A stretch of 64,000 bases of DNA from Marinobacter daqiaonensis (lineage in GTDB: Bacteria > Pseudomonadota > Gammaproteobacteria > Pseudomonadales > Oleiphilaceae). The stretch's first letter is position 1. The number at the start of each line of letters is the position of its first letter. Both the position numbers and the translations under genes were made by a program. The notes beneath the pieces are model-generated. The model made no database searches. It was not told the DNA's origin and saw only the letters and a program-made list of their open reading frames with translations. Of the stretch, positions 10,352 to 20,371 are shown one piece after another. The stretch is from contig NZ_FOYW01000001.1 of NCBI RefSeq assembly GCF_900115285.1, forward strand, positions 1,089,616 through 1,153,615. Direction: 5' to 3'.

Positions 10352-10445
10352 TACCACTCCTGGTGGAAGAATTTCGACAGCACACAGGGTAAGGCCTAAA
10401 CCTTAGAACGTAAACGAACAAAAAATTATGTGGTTATGCCGCAAC

Positions 10446-10513
10446 AAAAATAGGGTCAGCCCCACTAGTGTCCCATGAAACGTTGGGACACTAGTGGGGC
10501 TGACCCTATTTTT
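10446..10513. repeat. Perfect 30-bp-arm palindrome with 8-base loop, likely also a terminator
   Basis: The arm AAAAATAGGGTCAGCCCCAC plus ten further bases is repeated perfectly in inverted orientation around TGAAACGT. It starts with an A-run and ends with a T-run, so it can act as a rho-independent terminator in both directions. The last base overlaps the stop codon of the SLC13 gene. The half-motif TGACCCTATTTT recurs at 14529-14540 and 48551-48562, and a weaker version (AGGGTCAGACGCC) at about 46190. It is therefore a third dispersed repeat family, resembling the GGGTCAGACCCC-type REPs seen in many proteobacteria. Confidence 0.9.
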
Positions 10514-12285
10514 CAGAAAGCCCAGACCAGCGGAATCAGCAGCACCGCCGTGATGCCGACAATCAGGCTCAGGGGCACGCCGATGCGGACGTAGTCCGTA
10601 AACTGGTAGCGGCCGGGGCCGTAGACCATGAGGTTGGTCTGGTAGCCCAGCGGGGTGATGAAACTGGCGGAGGCGGCGAACATGACCGCGATGGCGAAGG
10701 GAATGAAGTTCACACCGAGCTGTTCGGACACCGCCAGGGCAATGGGGAACATCAGTACCGCGGCGGCGTTGTTGGTGATGACTTCGGTAAAAGCCGTGGT
10801 GAGCAGATAGATCAGGGCCAGGGCGACCCAGGGCGAGAATGGCCCTAACTGCAGCAGGCCCCCGGCCACCCACTGGGCGGCGCCGGTGTCTGACATGGCG
10901 GTGCCCAGGGCAAACGAGGCGGCAATGACCACCAGCACCGGCAGATCGACGCTGCGGCGGGCGCGGCTGGCGGTAATGCACCCGGACAGGATCATCGCCC
11001 CCGCCGCCAGGAAAGCCGCTTCAAGGATATCCAGCAGCCCGGAAGCACTTACCGCCACCATGGCCAGCAGGATACCCAGGGCCATGGGCGCCTTGCTGAA
11101 ATCCGGCGGAGTGGAATCGTTCAGGGCGCTCACCAGAAGGAAGTCACGCCGGAAACGGTACTGCTCCGCAAACTCCTGGCTGGCCTCCAGCAAGAGGGTG
11201 TCACCCATCTTGAAGCGGATATCGCCAAGCTTGCCCGGCACCCGCTTACCCTCACGGGAGACCGAAAGAATCGCCGCATTGAAGCGGGACCGGAAACGGC
11301 TGTCGCGCACCGTCTGGCCCAGGGCCGCGAATTCCGGCCCGAGCACCACTTCCACCAGACAGCGCTGATGGTTGGCCAGGTCCAGCTTGTGAACGCTGCC
11401 ATTGGCAGGCTTGAGCCCCTGTATACGGCGCAGCTCGCTGGCGCACTCCGGCGCGCCCACGAAATACAGTTTGTCGCCCGCCTGCAGGGTACGGTCCGGC
11501 TCAACCGCCGTGATCAGGCGGCCCTGGCGGTCAATCTCGGTGAGGTAGCCGTAATTCAGGGCCCGCAGGCCTGCTTCGGCCACCGTACGGCCCACCAGGG
11601 GGCCGGGGCTTTCCACCTCCACCTCAACGCCGTATTCCCGGACCAGTTCCAGTTCCTCGTTCAGGCTACCGCGATCCGGCAGCAGGCGGCCGGCAAACAG
11701 CACCATGAAGCCACCACCCACCAGCAGCAGGGGAATCCCCACCCAGGCCAGCTCGAACAGCCCCAGGTGAATATCGAGACGGCTCTGGAGCAGGCCGTCT
11801 ACCACCAGGTTGGTGCTGGTACCGATCAGTGTACAGGTGCCACCGAGAATGGCGGCATAACTCAGGGGAAGCAGAAGCTTGGAGGCGGGAATGTTCAGCC
11901 GCTGGGCCCAGTCCTGAACGGCGGGGATGAACATGGCAACCACAGCGGTGTTGTTCATGAAGGCCGACAGCACCCCGGTGGGTGCGATCAGCCTGGCCTG
12001 GGCCCCGGAGGCGGTTTTCGGGTGCCCCAGCATCCGCCGGGCAATCCACTGGACGGCCCCGGTTTCCTTGAGACCGGCGGCAACAACGTAAAGCGTGGCG
12101 ATGGTGATGACACCGGGGTTGGCGAACCCCGTCAGGGCGGAGGCCGGGCTGAGCACCCCGAAGATAACCAGCGTTATCAGGGCGGCCATCAGGATCAGGT
12201 CCGCGGAGACCCGGGTAAAGGCCAGCGACCCAAGCACCACACCCAGCAACACAAGAGTAAAAACGGCTTCCCACGCCATGGACAT
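10513..12285 (-). CDS. SLC13-family anion permease with two TrkA-C domains
   Basis: The 590-residue inner-membrane protein has about 11-12 hydrophobic segments split by a cytoplasmic middle section. That section holds two RCK/TrkA-C-like domains (about residues 205-290 and 305-385). The paired SLC13 loops are visible (PTGVLSAFMNNTAVVAMFIP and TEVITNNAAAVLMFPIA). Family members carry dicarboxylates, sulfate or other anions. Its position between cysH and cysC suggests sulfate or thiosulfate uptake, but substrate cannot be read from sequence. AAGGAG precedes the chosen ATG. Confidence 0.88.
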   Translation of the reverse strand: MSMAWEAVFTLVLLGVVLGSLAFTRVSADLILMAALITLVIFGVLSPASALTGFANPGVITIATLYVVAAGLKETGAVQWIARRMLGHPKTASGAQARLIAPTGVLSAFMNNTAVVAMFIPAVQDWAQRLNIPASKLLLPLSYAAILGGTCTLIGTSTNLVVDGLLQSRLDIHLGLFELAWVGIPLLLVGGGFMVLFAGRLLPDRGSLNEELELVREYGVEVEVESPGPLVGRTVAEAGLRALNYGYLTEIDRQGRLITAVEPDRTLQAGDKLYFVGAPECASELRRIQGLKPANGSVHKLDLANHQRCLVEVVLGPEFAALGQTVRDSRFRSRFNAAILSVSREGKRVPGKLGDIRFKMGDTLLLEASQEFAEQYRFRRDFLLVSALNDSTPPDFSKAPMALGILLAMVAVSASGLLDILEAAFLAAGAMILSGCITASRARRSVDLPVLVVIAASFALGTAMSDTGAAQWVAGGLLQLGPFSPWVALALIYLLTTAFTEVITNNAAAVLMFPIALAVSEQLGVNFIPFAIAVMFAASASFITPLGYQTNLMVYGPGRYQFTDYVRIGVPLSLIVGITAVLLIPLVWAF

Positions 12286-12412
12286 CAGGCTCCTTACCCG
12301 GCCACACCATCCCTAAAAAGGCATAATCACTTATACGCTAATAACCAGAGCGCACAGTAAACCCGTAACCCGGCGGTTTTCCAAATACGGAATACGAATA
12401 AGGTAATGAAGT

Positions 12413-13036
12413 TCAGGGGGTTTTGCCGTTGTCGAAGATCAGACCCCGCTGCAGCAGATAACCGATCAGGTGATCAATACACTGCTCGACGCCCATAATC
12501 GAGGTATCCAGGCGGACCTCCGGACGCTCCGGGGATTCGTAAGGAGAGTCGATACCGGTGAAGTGCTTGATCTGCCCCGCCCGGGCCTTCTCGTAAAGGC
12601 CCTTCGGGTCACGCTGCTCACAGGTTTCCAGGGGGGTGTCCATGAACACCTCGATAAACTCGCCGGCGGGAAACAGGTTGCGCACCATGCGCCGGTCGCT
12701 GGTAAAGGGCGAGATAAAGGCGCTGAGCACAATCAGCCCCGCATCAGTAAACAGCTTGCTCACCTCACCAATACGGCGGATGTTCTCCACCCGGTCCGCG
12801 TCGGAAAACCCCAGATCCTTGTTCAGCCCATGACGAACATTATCGCCATCCAGCAAAAAGGTGTGGTAACCCCGCTCATGGAGGGCCACGTCCAGGGCAT
12901 TGGCAATGGTGGACTTGCCGGAGCCACTCAGCCCCGTGAACCACAGCAGGCAGGGCTTCTGGTTCTTGTTATGGGCGCGCTCCGCGCGGGTGATTTTGTG
13001 CTGGTGCCAGACAATGTTGGTAGACAAAGGATCCAT
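12413..13036 (-). CDS. cysC: Adenylyl-sulfate kinase
   Basis: CysC phosphorylates the 3'-hydroxyl of APS to give PAPS, the substrate of CysH. The 207-residue protein has the P-loop GLSGSGKST at residues 35-43, the substrate loop [16 protein letters not shown] and the SAFISPF active-site segment, all canonical. With cysH and the SLC13 permease it forms a small sulfur group. One alternative deserves mention. In C. jejuni a CysC homologue (Cj1415) phosphorylates cytidine diphosphoramidate rather than APS, and this window also carries a candidate pathway for that compound. The neighbours favour ordinary sulfate assimilation. Confidence 0.92.
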   Translation of the reverse strand: MDPLSTNIVWHQHKITRAERAHNKNQKPCLLWFTGLSGSGKSTIANALDVALHERGYHTFLLDGDNVRHGLNKDLGFSDADRVENIRRIGEVSKLFTDAGLIVLSAFISPFTSDRRMVRNLFPAGEFIEVFMDTPLETCEQRDPKGLYEKARAGQIKHFTGIDSPYESPERPEVRLDTSIMGVEQCIDHLIGYLLQRGLIFDNGKTP

Positions 13037-13224
13037 CCTTTCTTGCAGAGGTCGGGAATTAGATTATAAGCGGAGGAGATATAGGGGGGCAAATGAAGGA
13101 GGGTTTTTAGCTACAGAATCTGCGGAAGAAAAGAAGGGGAACCCGGAAGGAGATTTATTGCCATGTCCTCCCGGGTCGAGCTCCGTATCGGTTTACACCG
13201 ACACGAAGGAAAGAACCGTTGGCA

Positions 13225-14292
13225 TCACCTTGACATCTCGCGGGTGCGGCCACGGAAGACGACAAGCAGACGCCATGCATGCTGAAGCATCCAGTTGTAA
13301 CCGGCGAAAACACCCATGAACACAGCGAACATTATCCATTCCGGGATTACCAGCCACTCACCGAACAAACCGAAACCGGCAAACAGAAGTGCTATTACTG
13401 TAATAACTACCAGTGCCTCCCTATCCGTAAACCCGGCCCGCATAAAGATATGGTGCAAGTGATCCCGATCCGCCATCATCACGGACTGCCCCTTACGCGC
13501 CCGACGGACCATGATGGCAACCATGTCCATCAAAGGCACGGCACAGAGCCACAAGGCGGTAACCGGGCGGAAAGCCTGCTCCCCAGCCTGCGTGCCGTTG
13601 ACCAGCAGCCATACCACGGAAAAACCGATAAACATCGAACCGGCATCCCCCATAAAAATCTTATGGCGGAACGGTGGTAGCTTGAGATTGGCGGCCATAT
13701 ACGGCAACAGAGCCATGGAAATAGTCACCGCCAGCGCAAATTCCATCCCAAAGCCCGGAGCAGCTACAAACAGTAGCGCCAGTGCCAGCAGTGTCACCAG
13801 GCTCATAGACCCTGCCAACCCGTCGATTCCATCAATCATGTTGTAAGCGTTAGTGGCACCGATTACTGCCGCGATGGTAATCAATGGCCCCAGCCACCCG
13901 AGGGAAATGTCACCAAAACCGATGAGGTTTCCGAAAGTATTCAGATAGATGCCCGAGCCATAGACCAGCAAGGCCCCCAGCGACACCTGAGCCCAGAGGC
14001 GGAGACGAGCAGGAATGTCCCGGGCATCATCAATCGCCCCTAGCAATACCAACAAAGTGGCGCACAACAAGTAGATGCCAAAGCCATTGGTTAGTGGCAT
14101 CGAGATCAACCAGGCCACCAGCAAACCGAAAAATGCGCTCAGCCCTCCTGTCAGCGGGATCGCCCCGCTATGAGCCTTACGATGATTTGGGGTATCCAAC
14201 AGCTTGATCCTCTTAGCAAAAGGACTAAGAAGAAGCAGGGCAATGAATGCCGATATAATGGCAATCATTCCCGTGGAGCTTGCAAATTCCAT
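13225..14292 (-). CDS. Polyprenyl-phosphate N-acetylhexosamine-1-phosphate transferase (WecA-like)
   Basis: The 355-residue protein has about 11 transmembrane helices and the PNPT-family motifs: a lysine-rich first loop (DTPNHRKAHSGAIPLTGG), DDARDIP near residue 90, NAYNMIDGIDGLAG near 148, FMGDAGSMF near 215 and DRDHLHHIFMR near 271. Such enzymes attach the first sugar phosphate to undecaprenyl phosphate and so start O-antigen or capsule units. It lies at the downstream end of the polysaccharide locus, which fits an initiating role. GlcNAc-1-phosphate is the usual donor, but the donor cannot be read from sequence. Confidence 0.9.
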   Translation of the reverse strand: MEFASSTGMIAIISAFIALLLLSPFAKRIKLLDTPNHRKAHSGAIPLTGGLSAFFGLLVAWLISMPLTNGFGIYLLCATLLVLLGAIDDARDIPARLRLWAQVSLGALLVYGSGIYLNTFGNLIGFGDISLGWLGPLITIAAVIGATNAYNMIDGIDGLAGSMSLVTLLALALLFVAAPGFGMEFALAVTISMALLPYMAANLKLPPFRHKIFMGDAGSMFIGFSVVWLLVNGTQAGEQAFRPVTALWLCAVPLMDMVAIMVRRARKGQSVMMADRDHLHHIFMRAGFTDREALVVITVIALLFAGFGLFGEWLVIPEWIMFAVFMGVFAGYNWMLQHAWRLLVVFRGRTREMSR

Positions 14293-14564
14293 GAATGTTA
14301 CCTGACAGGTATGGGGTGTCGTTTTCTAATATTTGGTATCTCATCTTAGATGAGAGTGGCTAAGGTCGTTATACCTCCATTGGCTAAACTTTGAGAAAAT
14401 CCACCAAAATCAGGCCTCCTTCAGCTATTAATTTTTTTAAATGTGTAGATAAACCAACCCCGCGAACGAGCGATCAAGATCACGCCATCAATGAGATAGC
14501 TCAGGTTTTTCGCCGGTAACGTCGGCTTTGACCCTATTTTCAGGTTTCTGGAGCCCATCCAGCC

Positions 14565-16136
14565 TCAGAGCAGCGATTCCGCCTGGGCCAACATCCGGTT
14601 GAGATGTTCCTCGTCGACGAAGCTCTCCGCGTATATCTTGCAAAGGTTCTCGGTACCACTGGGACGGGCGGCGAACCAGCCGTTGGCGGTGGTCACCTTG
14701 ATGCCACCGATGGACTCGCCATTGCCGGGTGCGTTCGTGAAGCTGGCGGTGATGGGATCGCCCGCAAGCTCTGCGAACGGGATGTCTTCGGGCTTCAGGG
14801 CTTTCAGGCGTTGCTTCTGTTCCGGGGTTGCCGGGAAGTCTTTCCGCCGGTATACCGGCGCCCCATGCTCGCCGGTGAGATCGCGATAGTATTCGCTCGG
14901 GAGCTTGCCTGTTCTGGCGGTGATTTCCGCCGCCAGCAGGCAAAGGATGATGCCGTCCTTGTCGGTACTCCAGGGCTGCCCGTTCATCTTCAGGAAACTG
15001 GCGCCGGCGCTTTCCTCCCCGCCAAAGGCCAGATGCCCTTCTGACAGTCCATCGACAAACCACTTGAAGCCTACCGGTACCTCATACAATTCGCGTGCAT
15101 TACCCGACACGACCCTGTCAATCAGCGACGACGATACCAGGGTTTTGCCGACCGCCAGCCGGGAAGACCAGTCCGGCCGGTGTTTGAGCAAGTAGTCTAT
15201 GCACACCGCCAGATAATGGTTCGGGTTCATCAGGCCGGCGGCGTCAACAATGCCGTGGCGGTCTGCGTCCGGGTCATTGCCGAAGGCAAGATCGAAGTCG
15301 TCCCGGATCTTCAGCAGATTGGCCATGGCCGCGCTACTGGAGCAGTCCATTCGGATCTTGCCATCGTGGTCCGGCGGCATACAGGTGAATTCAGGGTCCT
15401 GGGCGCTGTTAGCAATCTTCAGCCGGACACCGTACCGCTCGGCAATAGCCTCCCAGACCGCCAGAGCCGATCCGCCCATGGGGTCCACGCCGAGGTTCAG
15501 GCCGCTGGCCGCAATCTGGGCCATATCGACCACCTCGCCCAGAGCCTCCACATACCGGCCCACGAAATCCCAGGGCTCGGCTTCCGCCCTGGCCAACCTC
15601 AGCGGTGATGTACGGCAGCCAACCAAGCCAGCCTCAAGTAATTCATTGGCACGGGCTTCGATCCAGCTGGTTACATCGGTGCTGGCCGGACCACCATCCG
15701 GCCCGTTGTACTTGATGCCGCCATCTTCCGGGGGATTGTGCGACGGCGTGATAATCAAGCCGTCAGCCAGAGCGCCGGGCTTGGCCTCGTTATGGGCAAG
15801 AATCGCCCGGGAAACCAGTGGCGTTGGTGTAAAACCCCTATCCCGATCAACCCGAACCGCAACGCCATTTCCCACCAGCACCGACAGCACGGTATCCAAC
15901 GCCGGCCCGGAAAGGCCATGAGTGTCCTTGCCAACATAAACCGGCCCTCCCAGTCCCTGTCCCCTGCGCCAGTCAACCACCGCCTGGGTAATGGCCAGAA
16001 TATGCCACTCGTTAAACGACCAACTCAGAGAGCTGCCCCGGTGGCCGGAGGTGCCGAAGGAGACACGCTGGTCAGGGATGGATGGCTCTGGCCTGTACTC
16101 ACTGTAGCCGGTAAGGAGCTTGCTGATATTGATCAT
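14565..16136 (-). CDS. pgm: Phosphoglucomutase
   Basis: Pgm interconverts glucose-6-phosphate and glucose-1-phosphate, the precursor of dTDP-glucose, which RfbA makes in this same locus. The 523-residue protein has FGTSGHRGSS, the phosphoserine loop TPSHNPP (S132), the metal loop GNDPDADRHG and the C-terminal phosphate-binding RPSGTENLCKIY. It belongs to the E. coli Pgm (PGM/PMM alpha-hexomutase) group. The start MINISKLLTG is preferred; 23 further upstream residues are hydrophobic and not family-like. Confidence 0.93.
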   Translation of the reverse strand: MINISKLLTGYSEYRPEPSIPDQRVSFGTSGHRGSSLSWSFNEWHILAITQAVVDWRRGQGLGGPVYVGKDTHGLSGPALDTVLSVLVGNGVAVRVDRDRGFTPTPLVSRAILAHNEAKPGALADGLIITPSHNPPEDGGIKYNGPDGGPASTDVTSWIEARANELLEAGLVGCRTSPLRLARAEAEPWDFVGRYVEALGEVVDMAQIAASGLNLGVDPMGGSALAVWEAIAERYGVRLKIANSAQDPEFTCMPPDHDGKIRMDCSSSAAMANLLKIRDDFDLAFGNDPDADRHGIVDAAGLMNPNHYLAVCIDYLLKHRPDWSSRLAVGKTLVSSSLIDRVVSGNARELYEVPVGFKWFVDGLSEGHLAFGGEESAGASFLKMNGQPWSTDKDGIILCLLAAEITARTGKLPSEYYRDLTGEHGAPVYRRKDFPATPEQKQRLKALKPEDIPFAELAGDPITASFTNAPGNGESIGGIKVTTANGWFAARPSGTENLCKIYAESFVDEEHLNRMLAQAESLL

Positions 16137-16339
16137 AAAAGAGTCCGATGTTGTGCCGCCGATTACGCGCAAAAAACAGTGAAAAAATGCAGCCGCGGAC
16201 GGCACGGACTACCACGGTCGAAAAGACCAACAGTCAAAAGAATTTCTTTATCCTCGTCCGCAGTAGTCACTTTCATCCTTGGCTATCTTTAATCTTTTCT
16301 ATAAAGCACAGCCAACAAGCCACGCAGGAATGACCTGAA

Positions 16340-17458
16340 CTAGCCAATTCGCCACCTTTTTGAACATACCGCCTCGACTAGTTCGAAATAGGCACGGCCC
16401 ACTTGATCCCAACAATAGCGACGCTGCGCAATCTCCTGCATCCTCTCGCCAATCTCGTGCAAACGAGTCATATCCACCCCCCTCACTTCCGCTACAAGCC
16501 CAGCGGCGCTTTCAAAGTAGCGGGCCTGATCCTCTGTCGTGTACCGGTTGAAGCTGCAAGCATGGGCGAAAACAGGAATGCCGAAATGCATCATTTCAAC
16601 AAGAGAAGGATTCGTGCCCCCTGCAGAGTGCCCATGGATATAAGCTCGAGCGCCATCGCGGATCCAACGCAGCCGGCCGGGATCGTAGATGGGATCAACC
16701 ATGTAAATATTCGCGTGATCGTGATAGTGCGCACGTAGGTCACGTCCAAAATCGCTTTTATCCCAATTACCGACGAATACCAGGTTACGCTCCGGCATGC
16801 TGGAAAAAGCTTCAAGAATCATACTTACGTTGTTCTCGGGCTCAATCCGACAAAGCGCGAGAGCATACTCTTTCGGCAGATCCAGAGATTGATCTTCAAC
16901 GGGCTCGACGGCTAGGGCGTGGTCTCCTCCATAAGCAATAACCTCACAGCCAGAGCGATACCGCTCCCGCACATGCTCAGCAATAGCTGAGTTGTCTGCA
17001 ATGACAACATGAGACCAACGCACAGCGACTCTTTCAGACCAACGTAAAATCATGCGCGCCAGACCGCGCCATTTCTCCCGCTTCCACTCAATGCCGTCAA
17101 TGTTGGTCAGGATGCGCGCTCGCGACACCAATCGAACCAATGGCAGTGCCAGAGCGCCAGAGACGCCCAACAGCACAATCACATCATCTCTACGACGCAC
17201 CGCATCCAGAAGAGAAAGGACATCGTAAGGAATCGACTGCGGGCCATTAGCGTTCAGAGGAAGGAAACGTAATTTGGCACCAAGATATTCGTGCGGACGC
17301 GATTCAAAAGCCCTAGACGAGCAGTACACGCTCAGTTCCACATCAAGATCATGTTCCTTGCGGAATCTCACTAAATTTTCTGCAAGTGTCTCAAACCCAC
17401 CATAATTGCCAGGCACCCCAACTGTCCCAACGATCGAGACAGAGTATCTTGTCCACAT
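16340..17458 (-). CDS. Glycosyltransferase (DUF1972 / GT4-type)
   Basis: The 372-residue protein begins SVSIVGTVGVPGNYGGFETL, the signature of the DUF1972 group, in which many members are rhamnosyltransferases. It ends in a GT4-like domain with HGHSAGGTNPSLVEMMHFGI, containing the nucleotide-binding EXXXXXXXE pattern. It probably adds a rhamnose-type residue to the repeat unit. This agrees with rfbBDAC in the locus, but acceptor and linkage are unknown. AAGGTGG precedes the ATG. An 8-bp microsatellite lies about 150 bases upstream and could alter its expression. Confidence 0.85.
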   Translation of the reverse strand: MWTRYSVSIVGTVGVPGNYGGFETLAENLVRFRKEHDLDVELSVYCSSRAFESRPHEYLGAKLRFLPLNANGPQSIPYDVLSLLDAVRRRDDVIVLLGVSGALALPLVRLVSRARILTNIDGIEWKREKWRGLARMILRWSERVAVRWSHVVIADNSAIAEHVRERYRSGCEVIAYGGDHALAVEPVEDQSLDLPKEYALALCRIEPENNVSMILEAFSSMPERNLVFVGNWDKSDFGRDLRAHYHDHANIYMVDPIYDPGRLRWIRDGARAYIHGHSAGGTNPSLVEMMHFGIPVFAHACSFNRYTTEDQARYFESAAGLVAEVRGVDMTRLHEIGERMQEIAQRRYCWDQVGRAYFELVEAVCSKRWRIG

Positions 17459-17603
17459 TCGTCCACCTTAAATTGAAATTTCAAATAACACCAAAAATTA
17501 TACCATTTTCAGGTACATAGATTAGTCAGATCAGAATACAATCCCCGGACTGCCTTCATCCCAAAATATCCAGCAGCGTACTGAACGAAATTAGGAAAAT
17601 AAT

Positions 17604-17670
17604 TTCTCTTCTTCTCTTCTTCTCTTCTTCTCTTCTTCTCTTCTTCTCTTCTTCTCTTCTTCTCTTCTTC
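17604..17670. repeat. 8-bp microsatellite (TTCTCTTC), about 8.4 copies
   Basis: A perfect tandem repeat of TTCTCTTC lies in the 414-bp gap upstream of the leftward glycosyltransferase gene (start 17458). The sequence between repeat and gene contains stop codons in all frames, so the tract is not coding. It is in a leader or promoter position. The rest of the gap is AT-rich with no gene seen. Confidence 0.95.
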
Positions 17671-17872
17671 GACCATTGTCCGCGCCTAACTCGTGTGCCG
17701 GTGGAAAATTTTTAACTTCCAGAAGCCACTTTTCTGAATCCGATACTTAAAGATGGCTCACCGGAAGGCTTGAAACTCTTTTCTTCCTAATCACGAGCAT
17801 TAGAATCGTGATGCTGAGATGGCCCGATTTTACCGGGTAACCCCATACCTGATCAGGTGATTATGTATTTAA

Positions 17873-18706
17873 TCATTGATCGCGGCGCCTTAATCTCTGC
17901 TTATTAAGAACTAATTTACGTATAAATATATCAAACAATGAGACATCAAAAATCCTCGACAATTTCATGTAAAGAACCATCCTCCTTTTTAAATGCCTCA
18001 ACTGACCGATCATATAAAAAATATCCACAGGCTTAGCACCTTCGACATTCGAAGAGTGCTGCCTATAAAGAATAGTTGGCGTAGACAGCCAATCTATATG
18101 ACCATTTTTTGCAACGTTTATAGCTAGCCAATGGTCGTATATCATGTCCAGATTAGGCATAGGAGGGCACACGTCTCTCGCTTGAGAATTTATCATTACA
18201 GTACAGCCAGTGACAACATTTTGAGCGAGGATATTTCTCCAGTTTTTTGATAACAAACTATCAAGACGTTGAAATCTCCAAAATGAAGAGGATATTTCAC
18301 TTAAGTCATCAGCAACAACTAAAAGATCCGTGAAAGCAAGCAATGCAGTATCACGGCCATATTCAGCTTCCATTTCTTTAATTTTTCTTAGAGTTATATC
18401 AATCTTATCAGGACACCAAACATCATCCTGATCCGCAAACATAATATAAGGAGAGCTTGAACGCCCCAGTAATTCCGAAAAACTTAAGGCACTCCCTAAG
18501 TTACCATAAGCATCATCAAGCACACGAACCTTACCCGGATATCGCCTAGAAAACTCATCGATAATATGAACTGTAGAATCTCTTGACCCATCATCCCTAA
18601 TTGTAATAATAAAGTCTTTGTAGGTCTGCTCTATAATAGAACCCAACAACTCACTAAGATACTTTTCACCGTTATAGGTTGACAACAAAATTTCAACTGT
18701 ATGCAT
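17873..18706 (-). CDS. Family 2 glycosyltransferase
   Basis: The 277-residue protein has a GT-A fold start (VEILLSTYNGEKYLSELLGS), the DDGSRDST nucleotide-binding segment and the metal-binding FADQDDVW. This pattern is typical of RfbG-type alpha-1,3-rhamnosyltransferases. It lacks membrane segments and probably works at the cytoplasmic face on the lipid-linked repeat unit. Its start overlaps the wzy gene by 14 bp, so the two are co-translated. The gene is AT-rich. Confidence 0.87.
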   Translation of the reverse strand: MHTVEILLSTYNGEKYLSELLGSIIEQTYKDFIITIRDDGSRDSTVHIIDEFSRRYPGKVRVLDDAYGNLGSALSFSELLGRSSSPYIMFADQDDVWCPDKIDITLRKIKEMEAEYGRDTALLAFTDLLVVADDLSEISSSFWRFQRLDSLLSKNWRNILAQNVVTGCTVMINSQARDVCPPMPNLDMIYDHWLAINVAKNGHIDWLSTPTILYRQHSSNVEGAKPVDIFYMIGQLRHLKRRMVLYMKLSRIFDVSLFDIFIRKLVLNKQRLRRRDQ

Positions 18707-19877
18707 CTTTGTTTTCTTTTCTCTGTGAAAGCAAAAACTTTGAAAGTAGTACGACCATTAGGAAAAAATTAAAACCATAAGGCGAGACGAAATAGACATC
18801 CTTGAAATTTAGCAAAAATAACATAACCACAAAAAAAATTGCGATAAAACTACGAGAAATAACCGCTATCACAAAAAGAAATAAGAAATATAAAGAATAG
18901 AGAATAGCACCAACAAAGCCAGAGCTATTAATCATTCTAACAATACCCAGGTCACTTTTTACGTCACTAAACTTAATTGAGTCGCCAATCAAAAGGCGCT
19001 CTGGTAAGAAAATGTGATGGGAAACAATTCCGCTTACAGAAGAATCAATCTGACTTGAACCGGAAAAAATCCGACGTAAAAAAGAAAATGACCAATCCTT
19101 ATACCATTCATAAGAGCCCCAATCTAGAAGTGTAAGGGAAAAAAAAGCGATCCCCATAATCAAAATATTTTTCATAGCTGAGAGATTGAACGTAAGCAAC
19201 CTTGAAAACAAATACAATAAAACGATCACAATCCCAACCCGCCCGGAAAGAACAATCGAAGCAGCAATAATTATAATTGAAACAGAAATATACAATCTAG
19301 ACTTTATAATTCTCTTAAAAGAACAATCCAAAAGCAGGCAAAGCCCAAAGGCATTTAAAGCTGACAAATATGAAAACGAATCATATGCAAACCCCGGATA
19401 CCTTTGAATTGGATACGTAAACACTTTTGGATCAATATGTACAAAATTATAAAAACCGACTACATCCAGCACTCCCAAATTCAAAAAAATGACAAATACT
19501 GAATTAAACAAAATGGAATTTATAAGTATAATGTAGATTGATGCAGCACTATAATTTTTTAGGATTAATAGTACAAGAGTGTTAGCTGAAAGAAAAATTA
19601 TTGGAAAATAGACCGCCAGTTCGACTACTCTAAAACTGAACACCCCCCCTTTAACAAGGCCGATCGTAAAAGTTACTGAAAGAAAAAATAAAGACAAAGA
19701 AACTGCAATCAGTTCGTATTTTTTTAAGCTAACCTTTAAAAAATAGGGAAGCAATAAAACCGAAAAAGACAACACATACACAGGCAACGGAAACCCGAAG
19801 ACAATAATGTAGGGTGCAATTATACACAAAAACGTTATTATACTAATACAAGCAAAATCGATCCTAGATGCTCGCAA
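18693..19877 (-). CDS. wzy: Probable O-antigen/capsule repeat-unit polymerase (Wzy-like)
   Basis: The 394-residue protein is hydrophobic throughout, with about ten to twelve predicted membrane helices and a large loop near residues 270-310 (SSQIDSSVSGIVSHHIFLPE). Wzy proteins share little sequence. The call rests on topology, size, context beside glycosyltransferases in a locus with wzx and wzz, and the absence of another candidate in the AT-rich part. An O-antigen-ligase-like protein at 55.8 kb is a separate gene. The gene is very AT-rich. Confidence 0.7.
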   Translation of the reverse strand: MRASRIDFACISIITFLCIIAPYIIVFGFPLPVYVLSFSVLLLPYFLKVSLKKYELIAVSLSLFFLSVTFTIGLVKGGVFSFRVVELAVYFPIIFLSANTLVLLILKNYSAASIYIILINSILFNSVFVIFLNLGVLDVVGFYNFVHIDPKVFTYPIQRYPGFAYDSFSYLSALNAFGLCLLLDCSFKRIIKSRLYISVSIIIIAASIVLSGRVGIVIVLLYLFSRLLTFNLSAMKNILIMGIAFFSLTLLDWGSYEWYKDWSFSFLRRIFSGSSQIDSSVSGIVSHHIFLPERLLIGDSIKFSDVKSDLGIVRMINSSGFVGAILYSLYFLFLFVIAVISRSFIAIFFVVMLFLLNFKDVYFVSPYGFNFFLMVVLLSKFLLSQRKENKDAYS

Positions 19878-20371
19878 ACCTTAATTTCCCAAATCCGACT
19901 GTTTTTTTGTAAACCTACCCTTAAATCGTTTTTTAAGATAATCTTACGAGAATAGGCCTCTACAATAGTAATCATTCTTCTCATCACATGGCAGATAACC
20001 GTCACCATTCACAAAAAAGCAACAGGTGCCCTTAAGTCACAAAGCAACAGGATTCCACCGTTTAATAAATCATCGACATTAAACAGCTTAATTCTTCGGC
20101 GCACTCAACAAAAGCTATGCAAGCGACAAACAACGCTGACTCTAACTTGGCGCCAGGCTACCTCGGAATCCAGCCTCGCCGATGTCTTTTTGCTTCCTAC
20201 AAAATTTATTTTTATTCTCTTAGCTGTCGGACGCCCTGCAAGACAAACTCATTTATATTTTTTTAATCTCAAATGCTATACTAACTCACCGAACGACGAG
20301 TAACAAAGAACCGAATACAGTGATCGTTCGTTATTGCAATCATCAATAATTCTTATTTCAATACGGATATA
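19878..20371. other. AT-rich intergenic gap, no gene seen
   Basis: About 490 bases separate two leftward genes. I find no open frame with family resemblance and no strong hairpin. It may contain a promoter for wzy or be decayed DNA. Confidence 0.6.
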
